Shown: positions 42,998-51,024 of the stretch, in pieces
Numbering within the stretch: position 1 is the stretch's first letter
Layout: every line of letters starts with the position of its first letter
DNA from: Streptomyces sp. ADI95-17
Lineage (GTDB): Bacteria > Actinomycetota > Actinomycetes > Streptomycetales > Streptomycetaceae
NCBI RefSeq assembly: GCF_003846175.1
Contig: NZ_ML123044.1
Location: forward strand, 1,394,739 to 1,458,738
Direction of reading: 5' to 3'
DNA: 64,000 nt
Position numbers and translations under genes: made by a program
The notes under the pieces: model-generated
Seen by the model: the letters and a program-made list of their open reading frames with translations, nothing else
What the model was told of the DNA's origin: nothing
Database searches by the model: none

Positions 42998-43582
42998 ATG
43001 GGCCTTCTCGACACCATCCTCGGCCGCAGCAAGCCGGTCCGCCCCGACCTCGACCAGCTCTTCGCCGTGCCCTCCGCGGCCCTCACCCTCCAGGCGGGCG
43101 CGGGCTTCACCCCGACCGGTCTCGGCTCGGTCTGCTTCGCGGGGGTCGAGGGCGGCACCTTCGCCCGCATCCAGCAGGACGTACGGGAACTGCTCGACGC
43201 CGACACCGGCCGCGACGGAATCCCGGTGGAGTTCAGCCAGGACGCGTACGGCTACACCTGGCTGCTCTCCCGCCGCCCTGCCGAGGACACCGCCGCACTG
43301 GTCAACGACCTGCACGCGGTCAACACCCTGCTCCAGGACGGCGGGTTCGGGCCGCACCTGCTCTGCTCCCTGATCGGCTTCCGCGATGCGCGGGACCGTC
43401 CGCTGGCCCTGGTCTACCTCTACAAGCGCGGCACGTTCTACCCGTTCGCACCCCTGCCCGGCGGCGCGGAGCAGCGGGACAACCAGCTGGAGTTGCAGGT
43501 CAGAGCGGTGCTCGGGGACGACCTGCGGGTGGAGAAGGACCTGTCCCGGTGGTTCCCGGTGTGGGGGGCGCCGGGGCTGTGA
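42998..43582 (+). CDS. pspAB: PspA-associated protein PspAB
   Basis: Encodes 194 residues from ATG 42998 (AAGGAA upstream). MGLLDTILGRSKPVRPDLDQLFAV at the start (19 residues to DLD) and WLLSRRPAEDTAALVNDLH in the middle identify the PspAB family. It is thought to act with the phage-shock system and HtpX in membrane stress; no enzymatic motif is seen. It forms an operon with htpX. Confidence 0.85.
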   Translation: MGLLDTILGRSKPVRPDLDQLFAVPSAALTLQAGAGFTPTGLGSVCFAGVEGGTFARIQQDVRELLDADTGRDGIPVEFSQDAYGYTWLLSRRPAEDTAALVNDLHAVNTLLQDGGFGPHLLCSLIGFRDARDRPLALVYLYKRGTFYPFAPLPGGAEQRDNQLELQVRAVLGDDLRVEKDLSRWFPVWGAPGL

Positions 43583-43652
43583 AGCAGCCGGGGCGGGCGA
43601 CGGGGGAAACGGCGGGGAGCCCGGTGCGGCCCCCGCCCGTATCATCACCTCC

Positions 43653-44240
43653 ATGACTGCAGAGCCCGCCCGTTCCGCCGCCCGTATGCGCGCTTCGGAT
43701 GCCGATCGCGAGGCGGTGGTCGAGCAGTTGCGTGAGGCGGCGGCCGAGGGCCGCATCGACATGGACGAGCTGGACACCCGGCTCGGGCAGGCGCTGTCCG
43801 CCAAGACCTACGCCGAACTGGCGCCCCTCACCGAGGACCTGGTCCCGATCGAGGTGGCCACCGGTGAGCCGCTGGTCCTCAAGGGCGGCGTGCACGGCAT
43901 GATCCGCGCGGGCGTCTGGAAGGTCCCGCCGGTGATCCGCGCCCAGGGCGGCATCGGCGGTGTCCGGATCGACTTCACCCGCGCCGAGTGCCGGCTGCGC
44001 GAGATCTCGCTGGAAGTGCGCGGCGAGATGGCCGGGGTGAAGATCGTGGTCCCGGAGGGCTGGACCGTGGAGAGCGACAGCCTGGACCGGGGCCTCGGCG
44101 GCCTGAAGGACAAGACCACCGACGCACGGACCCCCGGCGCCCCGCTCCTCCGGCTGACGGGCTCCTGCGGCATGGGCGGTGTGGTCGTCCGCCACCCGAA
44201 CTTCCGCGAGCGCCGCAAGCTGCGCAGCATCGAGCCCTGA
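43653..44240 (+). CDS. DUF1707 domain protein with C-terminal LiaF-like domain
   Basis: Encodes 195 residues. The DUF1707 (SHOCT-like) domain covers residues 12-65: RASDADREAVVEQLREAAAEGRID followed by DELDTRLGQALSAKTYAEL, in two stretches. The C-terminal half (GEMAGVKIVVPEGWTVE, GGVVVRHPNF) resembles the cell-wall-sensing LiaF/DUF2154 fold. There is no clear membrane segment. The role is unknown, perhaps in the envelope stress response like its neighbours htpX and pspAB. Confidence 0.78.
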   Translation: MTAEPARSAARMRASDADREAVVEQLREAAAEGRIDMDELDTRLGQALSAKTYAELAPLTEDLVPIEVATGEPLVLKGGVHGMIRAGVWKVPPVIRAQGGIGGVRIDFTRAECRLREISLEVRGEMAGVKIVVPEGWTVESDSLDRGLGGLKDKTTDARTPGAPLLRLTGSCGMGGVVVRHPNFRERRKLRSIEP

Positions 44241-44313
44241 GTACGCGTACCCGGTCCCGGCCGGGTGACCGTACCCATCCGCCACGTTCCCCCGGCGGCA
44301 TACCGTCCCCCGT

Positions 44314-45012
44314 ATGCCCGAGGAGACCGCACCCACCGACACCACGCCCGAACCGGCCCCGGCCGGATCGAAGTCCCCCTCTTCCTTTCTCGGGGCTCTC
44401 GGATGCGGCTGCGCCGCGCTCCTCCTCGTACCCGTCATCGCCCTGGTCGCCCTGGTCGCACGGGCTTCGTCCGGGTCCACGGACATTCCCCGGGCCGCCC
44501 CCGAGAAGATGGCGGACCGCGCCTTCCAGCGCTCCCGGGAGGCGTACGGCCTCATGGGGTTCGAGCGCACCGTGGAGCCGGGGGTCGAGAAGATCGGCGT
44601 CAGCACGGAGAACACCCTGAGCTCCGGCTACTGCTACGACGGGGGTCTGCTCGGGCTGGAGGACAAGACCGTCGACGGCGCCTACCGGATGAGCCACGGA
44701 TGGGCGCTCGACCACGTGCCCGCGAGCCAGGCCGTCCCCGGTCTCCGCCGACTGCACCGACAGCTCAAGGACGACGGCTGGAAGGTCACTTCCTACCGCG
44801 AGGGCGGGAAGCGCAAGGACTGGGAGCTGTACGTCCAGCGCGACGACGGGGACGAACGGATGTCCTTCGTCTGGTACCCGGACCGTGACTACTTCAGGGG
44901 CGGCGCCTCCGTACCCTGCGCCTACGCCCCCGAGTGGAAGGACGGCGATGCGGGCCTCCCCGGTGAGGACCAGAGGCCGCCCGCTCTCGGCCCCGCGCAG
45001 CGGAAGAAGTAG
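44314..45012 (+). CDS. Membrane-anchored protein of unknown function
   Basis: Encodes 232 residues: a Pro/Thr-rich N-terminus, one membrane segment at about 27-51 (starting LGCGCAALLLVPVIALVALVA), and an outer domain with two cysteines (GYCYDGG, VPCAYAP). No family is recognised. It ends 25 nt before the converging DUF35 gene. Confidence 0.65.
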   Translation: MPEETAPTDTTPEPAPAGSKSPSSFLGALGCGCAALLLVPVIALVALVARASSGSTDIPRAAPEKMADRAFQRSREAYGLMGFERTVEPGVEKIGVSTENTLSSGYCYDGGLLGLEDKTVDGAYRMSHGWALDHVPASQAVPGLRRLHRQLKDDGWKVTSYREGGKRKDWELYVQRDDGDERMSFVWYPDRDYFRGGASVPCAYAPEWKDGDAGLPGEDQRPPALGPAQRKK

Positions 45013-45037
45013 AACGGGCCCGCCCGGCGCGGCGCGC

Positions 45038-45457
45038 TCAGCAGTCCCCGGGACGGAAGACCGGAACGGCCTCCTCCCCGTCCTCCTGCCGGAAGGCCAC
45101 CCGCAGCGCCATGCCGATGGCGAGCCGGGACTCCTCGCAGTCCACGATCTCCGTCATCATCCGTGGCCCCTCCGCCAGGTCGACCACGGCGGCGACGTAC
45201 GGGACGCGGGCGCCGAACGGCGGCAGGTCGTTGCGGTGGACGACGGACCAGGTGTAGAGCGTGGCATCCCCGCTCGCCCGCTCCCAGGCGACGTCCTCGC
45301 TCCAGCAGTGCGGGCAGAACTCGCGCGGATAGTGGTGCGCACGCCCGCAGTCGCGGCAGCGGCGCAGCAGCAACTGCCCCCGGGCGGCGGCGTCCCAGTA
45401 CGGGCGGGTGAAGGCGTCGGGTTCGGGACGGTCGAAGCGTACGACGGGCGAGGTCAC
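45038..45457 (-). CDS. DUF35 Zn-ribbon/OB-fold protein
   Basis: Encodes 139 residues from GTG 45457, which overlaps the doxX stop (GTGA). The zinc ribbon ligands are C34, C37, C48 and C51 in LRRCRDCGRAH and REFCPHCW; the OB-fold strands follow (ATLYTWSVVHRND, PYVAAVVDLAEG). DUF35 proteins serve thiolase- or Ltp-like enzymes. The operon is headed by operator site E, so the partner may be the orphan Ltp at 38202. Confidence 0.82.
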   Translation of the reverse strand: MTSPVVRFDRPEPDAFTRPYWDAAARGQLLLRRCRDCGRAHHYPREFCPHCWSEDVAWERASGDATLYTWSVVHRNDLPPFGARVPYVAAVVDLAEGPRMMTEIVDCEESRLAIGMALRVAFRQEDGEEAVPVFRPGDC

Positions 45458-45906
45458 AGGAAGAGTCCGATCGCTTTGTCGAGGGACCAGGTCTGCCAGG
45501 ACATCGCGAACAGCGCGACGAACGAGATGAGCGCCATCATCGCGTTCTGCCCCTGCTCGGCCCAGTCGTGGATCATCAGCACGAGGTAGAGCAGATTGAG
45601 CAGCAGCCCGGCGACGAGCGCGACGGGCGTGAGGAACCCGGTGATCAGGCCGAGCCCCAGGGCGAGTTCGGCGTACACGACGACGTATGCCATGACCTTG
45701 GGGCGCGGGGCGACAATCCGCCGGAAGCCGGTGCGTACGGCCGGCCAGCGGTGCTTGCCCGCGACGTCCGAGGCCCAGGCGATGCCCGTGCCGCGCTCGA
45801 ACCAGCCCTTCTTGTCCTTGTGCCGCCAGCTCTCCAGCCACCACAGGCCGAGGCCTATCCGGAGAACGGCGAGCCACTCGGCTCCACCGAGCCAGATCGT
45901 CTGCAT
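45454..45906 (-). CDS. DoxX-family membrane protein
   Basis: Encodes 150 residues with four hydrophobic helices, the first containing WLAVLRIGLGLWWLESWRHK, the family pattern. DoxX proteins are poorly understood; some form oxidoreductase complexes in mycobacteria. It is the first gene of a two-gene unit with DUF35, and operator E lies 32 nt upstream of its start. Confidence 0.78.
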   Translation of the reverse strand: MQTIWLGGAEWLAVLRIGLGLWWLESWRHKDKKGWFERGTGIAWASDVAGKHRWPAVRTGFRRIVAPRPKVMAYVVVYAELALGLGLITGFLTPVALVAGLLLNLLYLVLMIHDWAEQGQNAMMALISFVALFAMSWQTWSLDKAIGLFL

Positions 45907-45937
45907 GGGGCCTCCCGTGGCCTCCCGTTCACTGAAT

Positions 45938-45952
45938 CTGACGGTACGTCAG
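45938..45952. promoter_or_regulatory. CTGACG-N3-CGTCAG operator, site E
   Basis: CTGACGGTACGTCAG is a perfect 6+3+6 palindrome with flanks AAT and TTC. It lies upstream of doxX on the reverse strand and 158 nt from the divergent monooxygenase start. Confidence 0.75.
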
Positions 45953-46109
45953 TTCACCTGATGGCGGGCAACTCGCGCAAGGGGTGCGCACGGAGTGCGG
46001 GCGGAGATGGACGAAGAGCGAGCAGAAAGAGTGCACCCGTGATCAATTCGCAATCGATTCCGGTCTTGACCGAGACCCATCAACCAGGTGCGCGATTACG
46101 CTCCGAACC

Positions 46110-47297
46110 ATGTCCGACAGCGCACTTACCGCCGGTATCCCCATATCGGCCCCCACCGACCTCACCGAGGACCGCCCCGTCTACGTCATCGGCGGCGGGC
46201 CGGGCGGCCTCGCCGCCGCAGCGGCCCTGCGCGAGCTGGGCGTACGGGCGGTGGTGCTGGAGAAGTCCGGGAACGTGGGCGCGTCCTGGCGCCGTCACTA
46301 CGACCGGCTGCACCTCCACACGACCCGGCGCCGGTCCGCGCTCCCGGGGCTCGCGATGCCGCGCCGGTTCGGGCGCTGGGTGTCCAGGGACGATGTGGTG
46401 CGCTATCTGGACAAGTACGCCGAGCACCACGAGCTGGAAGTGGTGACGGGCGTCGAGGTGTCCCGGATCGACCGCGCCCCGGACGGCAGGAGCTGGCAGC
46501 TGACCGCGACCGGCGGCCGGGTGCTGACCGGCCGGGCGGTCGTCGTCGCCACCGGCTTCAACCACACCCCGCGCATCCCCGACTGGCCCGGCCGCGACAC
46601 CTTCACCGGCGACCTGGTCCACGCCTGCGACTACCGCAACCCCGCCCCGTACGCGGGCAAGGACGTCCTGGTCGTCGGCATCGGCAACACGGGCGCGGAG
46701 CTCGCCGTGGACCTGGTCGAGGGCGGTGCGGCCCGGGTACGGATCGCCGTGCGCACCGTGCCGCACATCGTGCGCCGTTCGACGGCGGGCTGGCCCGCGC
46801 AGCTGACCGGCATCCTGGTCCGCAGGCTGCCGGTCCGGCTGGTCGACCGGGCCGGGCGCCTGATGGCCAGGATCGCCGTGCCCGACCTCGCCGCGCAGGG
46901 CCTCCCCCGCCCGGACACCGGCCTGTACTCACGGGTCAAGGACGGCGCGATCCCGGTGCAGGACGTGGGACTGATCGACGCGGTGAAGCGCGGCCGGGTG
47001 GTGCCGGTGGCGGCCGTCGAGTCGTTCGACGGGGACGCGGTGGTACTGGCGGGCGGCGACCGGATCACCCCGGACACGGTGATCGCGGCGACCGGCTACC
47101 GGCGGTCCCTGGAGGGCCTGGTCGGCCACCTCGGCGTGCTGGACGCCCGGGGCCGCCCGGTCGTCCACGGCGCCCGCACCCCCAAGCAGGCCCCGGGGCT
47201 GTACTTCACCGGCTTCACCAACCCGATCAGCGGCATGCTGCGCGAACTGGCCCTGGACGCCCGCAAGATCGCCAAGAAGGCGGCACGCAGGCGCTGA
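46110..47297 (+). CDS. Flavin-containing monooxygenase-like protein
   Basis: Encodes 395 residues. The FAD motif is VYVIGGGPGGLAAAAALREL and the NAD(P)H motif VLVVGIGNTGAELAVDL; between them WRRHYDRLHLHTTRRRSALPG and ATGFNHTPRIPDWPG are typical of flavoprotein monooxygenases. The FxGxxxHxxxF signature of true FMOs reads RDTFTGDLVHACDY, close but not exact. It may oxidise a heteroatom or ketone of a small molecule. It is divergent from doxX, with operator E in the gap, so membership in the same regulon is possible but not required. Confidence 0.8.
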   Translation: MSDSALTAGIPISAPTDLTEDRPVYVIGGGPGGLAAAAALRELGVRAVVLEKSGNVGASWRRHYDRLHLHTTRRRSALPGLAMPRRFGRWVSRDDVVRYLDKYAEHHELEVVTGVEVSRIDRAPDGRSWQLTATGGRVLTGRAVVVATGFNHTPRIPDWPGRDTFTGDLVHACDYRNPAPYAGKDVLVVGIGNTGAELAVDLVEGGAARVRIAVRTVPHIVRRSTAGWPAQLTGILVRRLPVRLVDRAGRLMARIAVPDLAAQGLPRPDTGLYSRVKDGAIPVQDVGLIDAVKRGRVVPVAAVESFDGDAVVLAGGDRITPDTVIAATGYRRSLEGLVGHLGVLDARGRPVVHGARTPKQAPGLYFTGFTNPISGMLRELALDARKIAKKAARRR

Positions 47298-47322
47298 GCC
47301 CGCGCGGGGCGGGGCGCGGGCT
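47297..47322. terminator. Bidirectional terminator hairpin
   Basis: AGCCCGCGC (47297-47305) pairs with GCGCGGGCT (47314-47322), between the converging monooxygenase and Uma2 genes. The stem begins inside the stop codon. Confidence 0.6.
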
Positions 47323-47341
47323 GCCGGTTCCGCCCGTGGGC

Positions 47342-47929
47342 TCAGGCGTACAGCGGCAGCCCGTCGGTCGAGATCGTCCACTCGCCGATGGTGACGTCCT
47401 CGCCGTACACGAAGTCCTTGCGGATCGCGTACCTCGGGCCTTCCGGCGTCGCGTGGATCTCGGAGAGGACGGCGCCCGTGCCCGTACGGGGGTCGAAGAT
47501 CGCGTAGACGGGGACGCCGAGCAGTGGGTAGTCCCGCAGCTTGCTCACCCAGTCGTTGTCCGGGTTGGACCGGGAGACGACCTCGATGGCGGCGATGAGC
47601 GTAAGGGGGTCGAGGGAGCCGTCAACCTCCATGTCGTTCTCGGCGATCACCATGATGTCGGGGTGGCGCATGATGCCCTGAGGTACGTTCTCCACATCAG
47701 GGGTCCCGGTGTGAGCTGCCAGTTCTTCCGGCATCACCTTCTCCAGGCGCTTCCGAAGACGGAGTGCCGTCAGCTCGTGGAGTCCGGCGGGCGCCATCAT
47801 GTCGTGGACGATTCCTTCTTTGGTGATCTCAATTTTCCCGGGAACGTCGTCCTGCATCTGCTCGACGATGTCGCGCATGGCCCGGTAGTGGAGCGAATCC
47901 CGCTGTGCGTGGTCCGGGGCGTTGGCCAT
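47342..47929 (-). CDS. Uma2-family (PD-(D/E)XK-like) protein
   Basis: Encodes 195 residues from ATG 47929 (GAGGAG upstream). The pattern is RHPDIMVI, then LIAAIEVVSRSN, then SKLRDYPLLGVPVYAIFD: the putative D, E and K of a restriction-endonuclease fold. Uma2 proteins are numerous in Streptomyces; nuclease activity is unproven. It is one of two in this window (the other is at 55911). It lies 50 nt downstream of an HTH gene on the same strand. Confidence 0.75.
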   Translation of the reverse strand: MANAPDHAQRDSLHYRAMRDIVEQMQDDVPGKIEITKEGIVHDMMAPAGLHELTALRLRKRLEKVMPEELAAHTGTPDVENVPQGIMRHPDIMVIAENDMEVDGSLDPLTLIAAIEVVSRSNPDNDWVSKLRDYPLLGVPVYAIFDPRTGTGAVLSEIHATPEGPRYAIRKDFVYGEDVTIGEWTISTDGLPLYA

Positions 47930-47978
47930 GGCGTGCGCTCCTCGTCTGCGCCTGGGGGCAAGGGTCGTCACGTTCATG

Positions 47979-48929
47979 CTAGGCGGCCTCCTTCAGGTCG
48001 GTTCGGCACTCGCGGCAGTGGCCCGGCTCGGGGGCACGGAAGGCCCGGTCGCAGCCGTCACAGTTCTGGAGGGGGTCACGGCACGGCGCGGCCTCGTCGG
48101 CCGGGGCGGTGGGCAGGGGTGGAGGCAGGAGCACGGTGAGGCGGTGGGCGAGGAGTCCCGCCGGACGGGTCAGCGATTCGGGCAGGTCCGCGACGAGGGT
48201 GCGGCGTACGGCGTCGGGCCGCGCGTCCCGTTCGAGCCAGGCGGCCACGGCGGGGGCCAGCCGGCGGATGTCGGCCTCGCCCAGCAGCAGCCGGGATTCG
48301 TGGCGCCGAAGGTCCGCGAGGAGTTCGACAGCCACGCGATGCCGGTCGAGGTCGTGAGCCTGCGGGCGGGGAAGCGGAGGGCGCGGCGGCGCGGGGGCCG
48401 GGGCGGGTTCGTCCGTCTTGGGCGTCTCCGGCGCGGGAGCGGGCGTGGGAGCCGAGGGCGCGGGGGCGGGCGTGACCGTTTCCGGGCGGGGCGCGGGGAC
48501 CGGGCGGACGGGCCTTGGTCGCGGCCCGGACTCCGACGTCGGCCGGGTCTGCGGCTGCGGCTGCGGCGCTGCGGCGGACCTCGTACCGGTGAGGGGCTGG
48601 TTGTACGAGACCGTGCGGGTGACGACCCTGCCGCTGGGCAGTCGCTCCCGGGTGCGCTTCAGGTAGCCGTGGGCCTCCAGTTCGCGCAGGGCGGCGGCGA
48701 TGCGGGCCTCGCTCTCCGGGAAACGGTCGGCGAGGGGCTTGATGCCGATCCTGGCGCCGTCGGGCAGCGACTGGATGTGGGCGGCGAGCCCGATCGCGAC
48801 GAGGGACAGTTCGCGGTGCTGGGCGAGGTGGTTGCCCACGACCGTGAAGCGACCGGTGTGCCGGGTGTCGATATGTACGACACCGGATGACGGGGCGCGC
48901 GAGGGCGCGCTAATCTGCGGGGTATCCAT
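47979..48929 (-). CDS. Winged-helix protein with Pro/Ala linker and C-terminal zinc ribbon
   Basis: Encodes 316 residues. Residues 20-105 form a winged helix (LSLVAIGLAAHIQSLPDGAR, then SEARIAAALRELEAHGYLKR) as in replication-initiator-like proteins of actinobacteria. A Pro/Ala/Glu linker spans about 120-190, then helices, and the end has C-x2-C pairs (NCDGCDRAF and HCRECRTD). It probably binds DNA; no partner gene is known. A strong hairpin lies in its leader. Confidence 0.7.
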   Translation of the reverse strand: MDTPQISAPSRAPSSGVVHIDTRHTGRFTVVGNHLAQHRELSLVAIGLAAHIQSLPDGARIGIKPLADRFPESEARIAAALRELEAHGYLKRTRERLPSGRVVTRTVSYNQPLTGTRSAAAPQPQPQTRPTSESGPRPRPVRPVPAPRPETVTPAPAPSAPTPAPAPETPKTDEPAPAPAPPRPPLPRPQAHDLDRHRVAVELLADLRRHESRLLLGEADIRRLAPAVAAWLERDARPDAVRRTLVADLPESLTRPAGLLAHRLTVLLPPPLPTAPADEAAPCRDPLQNCDGCDRAFRAPEPGHCRECRTDLKEAA

Positions 48930-49253
48930 CAGGAAGCTTGCTTCTTCCTTGTTGGTCAGGCCCTCGTTTCAGGATTGCCGTCCTGGCGAGGGCCGTCGCG
49001 CGTCTGGGGTTGTGTGGCGAGCATATGCCGGACAACCGGCCTCACTTCCAGCCGAGTTGGGGAAGCTCACCCGTGTGAGTGACGGGCGTGAAGTGGGGTG
49101 CGGCGGGGCGGGGTGGGGTTGGGTTGGGAAGGGTTTTTCTCCCCGGTTCTTAGATCTTTTGACGTCGTGCACGACCACGTCGCGGTCCCCCGCGTCGTCG
49201 TTCACCGGATCGCGGTCCACCGGGTCGCGGCTGTCACGATCCGGTGCGGCCGC
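48930..49253. other. Gap with leader hairpin at 48959-48994
   Basis: GGCCCTCG (48959-48966) pairs with CGAGGGCC (48987-48994), and CAGGA with TCCTG inside, giving a 13-bp interrupted stem in the leader of the winged-helix gene. No T-run follows on either strand. The rest has repeats of CGTCGCGGTC and no gene that I can support. Confidence 0.5.
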
Positions 49254-49442
49254 TCACCGTACGAGGTCGAGCTCGGCCCAGACCGTCTTGCGCGGGAACG
49301 GGCCGGGCACGATGCCCCAGTCCCCCAGATGCGCCGTGGCCAGCAGCCGGGCAAGGCGGGCGCCCCGGCGCGTGGGCGAGAGCAGCACGGTGAACGCGCG
49401 GGTGGGGGAGGCCAGTTGAGGTTGAGCGATTTCTCGATTCAC
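49254..49442 (-). pseudogene. Internally deleted GHKL-type ATP-binding regulator
   Basis: Encodes 62 residues from GTG 49442. The first 40 (PTRAFTVLLSPTRRGARLAR, then LLATAHLGDWG) are the N-terminus of the Streptomyces anti-sigma-like ATPase family, usually about 140-160 residues. The last part, WGIVPGPFPRKTVWAELDL, is the C-terminus of the same family. The N- and G-boxes that bind ATP are missing. Both ends of the deletion contain a DWG/RWG-like site, which could have recombined. It is divergent from the XRE gene, as intact copies are in other XRE/DUF397 loci. Confidence 0.55.
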
Positions 49443-49607
49443 GTCACTCAGCGTGGCCGGGCCCGCATACCGTGAACAGTGACAAAGCTCTTGCGTACGG
49501 TAACTGTCCGGGGCTTGTCCAGCGCTGTCCTGGCTGTCCGGGGTGACGGGCCGGGGACAGAAGGGGTTGAGGAAGAGAACGGCACGCACAGCGGAAATGG
49601 GGCACGG

Positions 49608-50486
49608 ATGAGCGTGGATGGGGCCGGTACGGAACGCGCTGACGGCGGAGCGGACGAGTCCGGCTGGGACGTGGATCCCGATGACGAGTCGGGCCTGGCC
49701 GTGCTCGCCGCAGTGGGCCGCCAGCTCAAGGCATGGCGGGAGTCGGCGGGCCTGCGGGCCTGCGAGTTCGGCACGGCGATCGGGTACGGGGAGGACCTGG
49801 TCTACAAGGTGGAGAGCGGCCGTCGCATCCCCCGGCCGGAGCTCCTGGACAGAGCGGACAGGGTACTGGGGGCCAGCGGGAAGCTCTCCGCGATGAAGCA
49901 GGACGTGGCGGAGGTCCGGTACCCGAAGAAGATCCGGGCGCTGGCCAAGCTGGAATCCCGAGCAGTGGAGCTCGCGTCGTACGGAAGCCAAAACCTGCAC
50001 GGTTTGTTGCAGACCGAGGAATACGCCCGGGCATTGCTCGGCACTCGGCGCCCCATGTTGTCCCGGGATGAGTTGGAGCGAGCAGTGGCCGCGCGCATGG
50101 CGCGGCAATCGATCTTCGAACGGGAGCCCGCTCCGGAGCTCAGCTTCGTACAGGAGGAGACATCGCTGCGCCGCCCGACCGGAGGTCTGGCGGTGTGGCG
50201 CCAGCAGCTTGAGAACCTGCTCAAGGTCGGCAGGTTGCCCTCCGTGGAGATTCAGGTGATGCCGACGTCTCAATGGGACCACCCAGGAACGGGCGGACGC
50301 ATTCAGGTCCTGAAGTTCGCTGACGGTTCTGCGATCGGACGGACCGACGACGAGTTCGCGGGCCGCCCGGTTTCCAACCCGCGACAGCTCCGTATTCTTG
50401 AGTTGCGGTATGGCATTATCCGGGCTCGGGCTCTCTCGCCAGAAGAGTCACTGGCCTTCATCGAGCGAGTGCTGGGAGAAACATGA
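49608..50486 (+). CDS. XRE-family regulator with DUF5753 domain
   Basis: Encodes 292 residues from ATG 49608. The helix-turn-helix is GRQLKAWRESAGLRACEFGT followed by GYGEDLVYKVESGRRIP; the C-terminal DUF5753 domain begins near LASYGSQNLHGLLQTEEYAR and ends LSPEESLAFIERVLGE. Such proteins pair with DUF397 proteins and often an anti-sigma-like ATPase in Streptomyces development and antibiotic control (WhiJ type). Its stop overlaps the first DUF397 start (ATGA). Confidence 0.85.
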   Translation: MSVDGAGTERADGGADESGWDVDPDDESGLAVLAAVGRQLKAWRESAGLRACEFGTAIGYGEDLVYKVESGRRIPRPELLDRADRVLGASGKLSAMKQDVAEVRYPKKIRALAKLESRAVELASYGSQNLHGLLQTEEYARALLGTRRPMLSRDELERAVAARMARQSIFEREPAPELSFVQEETSLRRPTGGLAVWRQQLENLLKVGRLPSVEIQVMPTSQWDHPGTGGRIQVLKFADGSAIGRTDDEFAGRPVSNPRQLRILELRYGIIRARALSPEESLAFIERVLGET

Positions 50487-50692
50487 TCCACGAGCAATCC
50501 GCCGGGGATGGCCCCGAGTTGGAGTGGTTCAAGAGCACCTACAGCGACAGCAGCAACCCCAGTGATTGCATCGAGGTCGCGGCCACCCCGGGCACAGTCC
50601 ACGTCCGCGACTCGAAGAACGTGCCCGGCCCCCGAATCGCCGTCACGCCCACGGCATGGGCGGACTTCGTGAACTACGCGTCCACGAACTGA
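50483..50692 (+). CDS. DUF397 protein, first copy
   Basis: Encodes 69 residues. The family pattern WFKSTYSDSSNPSDCIEVA and VHVRDSKNVPG with a C-terminal WADFVNYA is complete. It overlaps the XRE stop codon and is therefore translationally coupled. DUF397 proteins are thought to modulate their XRE partner. Confidence 0.88.
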   Translation: MIHEQSAGDGPELEWFKSTYSDSSNPSDCIEVAATPGTVHVRDSKNVPGPRIAVTPTAWADFVNYASTN

Positions 50693-50733
50693 CCGACATC
50701 ATCCGCGCCCGCGACGCAAGCGCTGGGAGACAC

Positions 50734-50943
50734 ATGATCCGCAAGCCCTCCGCCCGGGACACTTCCGAGCTGAAGTGGTTCAAGAGCAGCTACAGCGACA
50801 GCAGCAGCGGAAACGACTGCGTCGAGGTCGCGGCCACCCCGGGCACGGTCCACGTCCGCGACTCGAAGCACGTGCCCGGCCCCCGATTCGCCGTCACACC
50901 CACGACATGGGCGGACTTCGTGAACTACGCGTCCGCGAGCTGA
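50734..50943 (+). CDS. DUF397 protein, second copy
   Basis: Encodes 69 residues, about 75 percent identical to the first copy by eye: WFKSSYSDSSSGNDCVEVA, VHVRDSKHVPG, WADFVNYA. It lies 41 nt downstream and the DNA similarity extends beyond the frame, so it is a recent tandem duplication. Differences concentrate in the first 15 residues. Confidence 0.87.
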   Translation: MIRKPSARDTSELKWFKSSYSDSSSGNDCVEVAATPGTVHVRDSKHVPGPRFAVTPTTWADFVNYASAS

Positions 50944-50963
50944 CGGGCGTCGGTGGCTGACCC

Positions 50964-51002
50964 GCGCGGGGCGCGGCCGGGAGGACCGGTCGCGTCCCGC
51001 GC
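50964..51002. terminator. Bidirectional terminator hairpin
   Basis: GCGCGGGGCGCG (50964-50975) pairs with CGCGTCCCGCGC (50991-51002) with one G-T pair, and CCGG pairs with CCGG inside. It lies between the converging DUF397 and secreted protein genes. Confidence 0.7.
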
Positions 51003-51024
51003 TCGTGTCGAGGGGGGACGTGGG

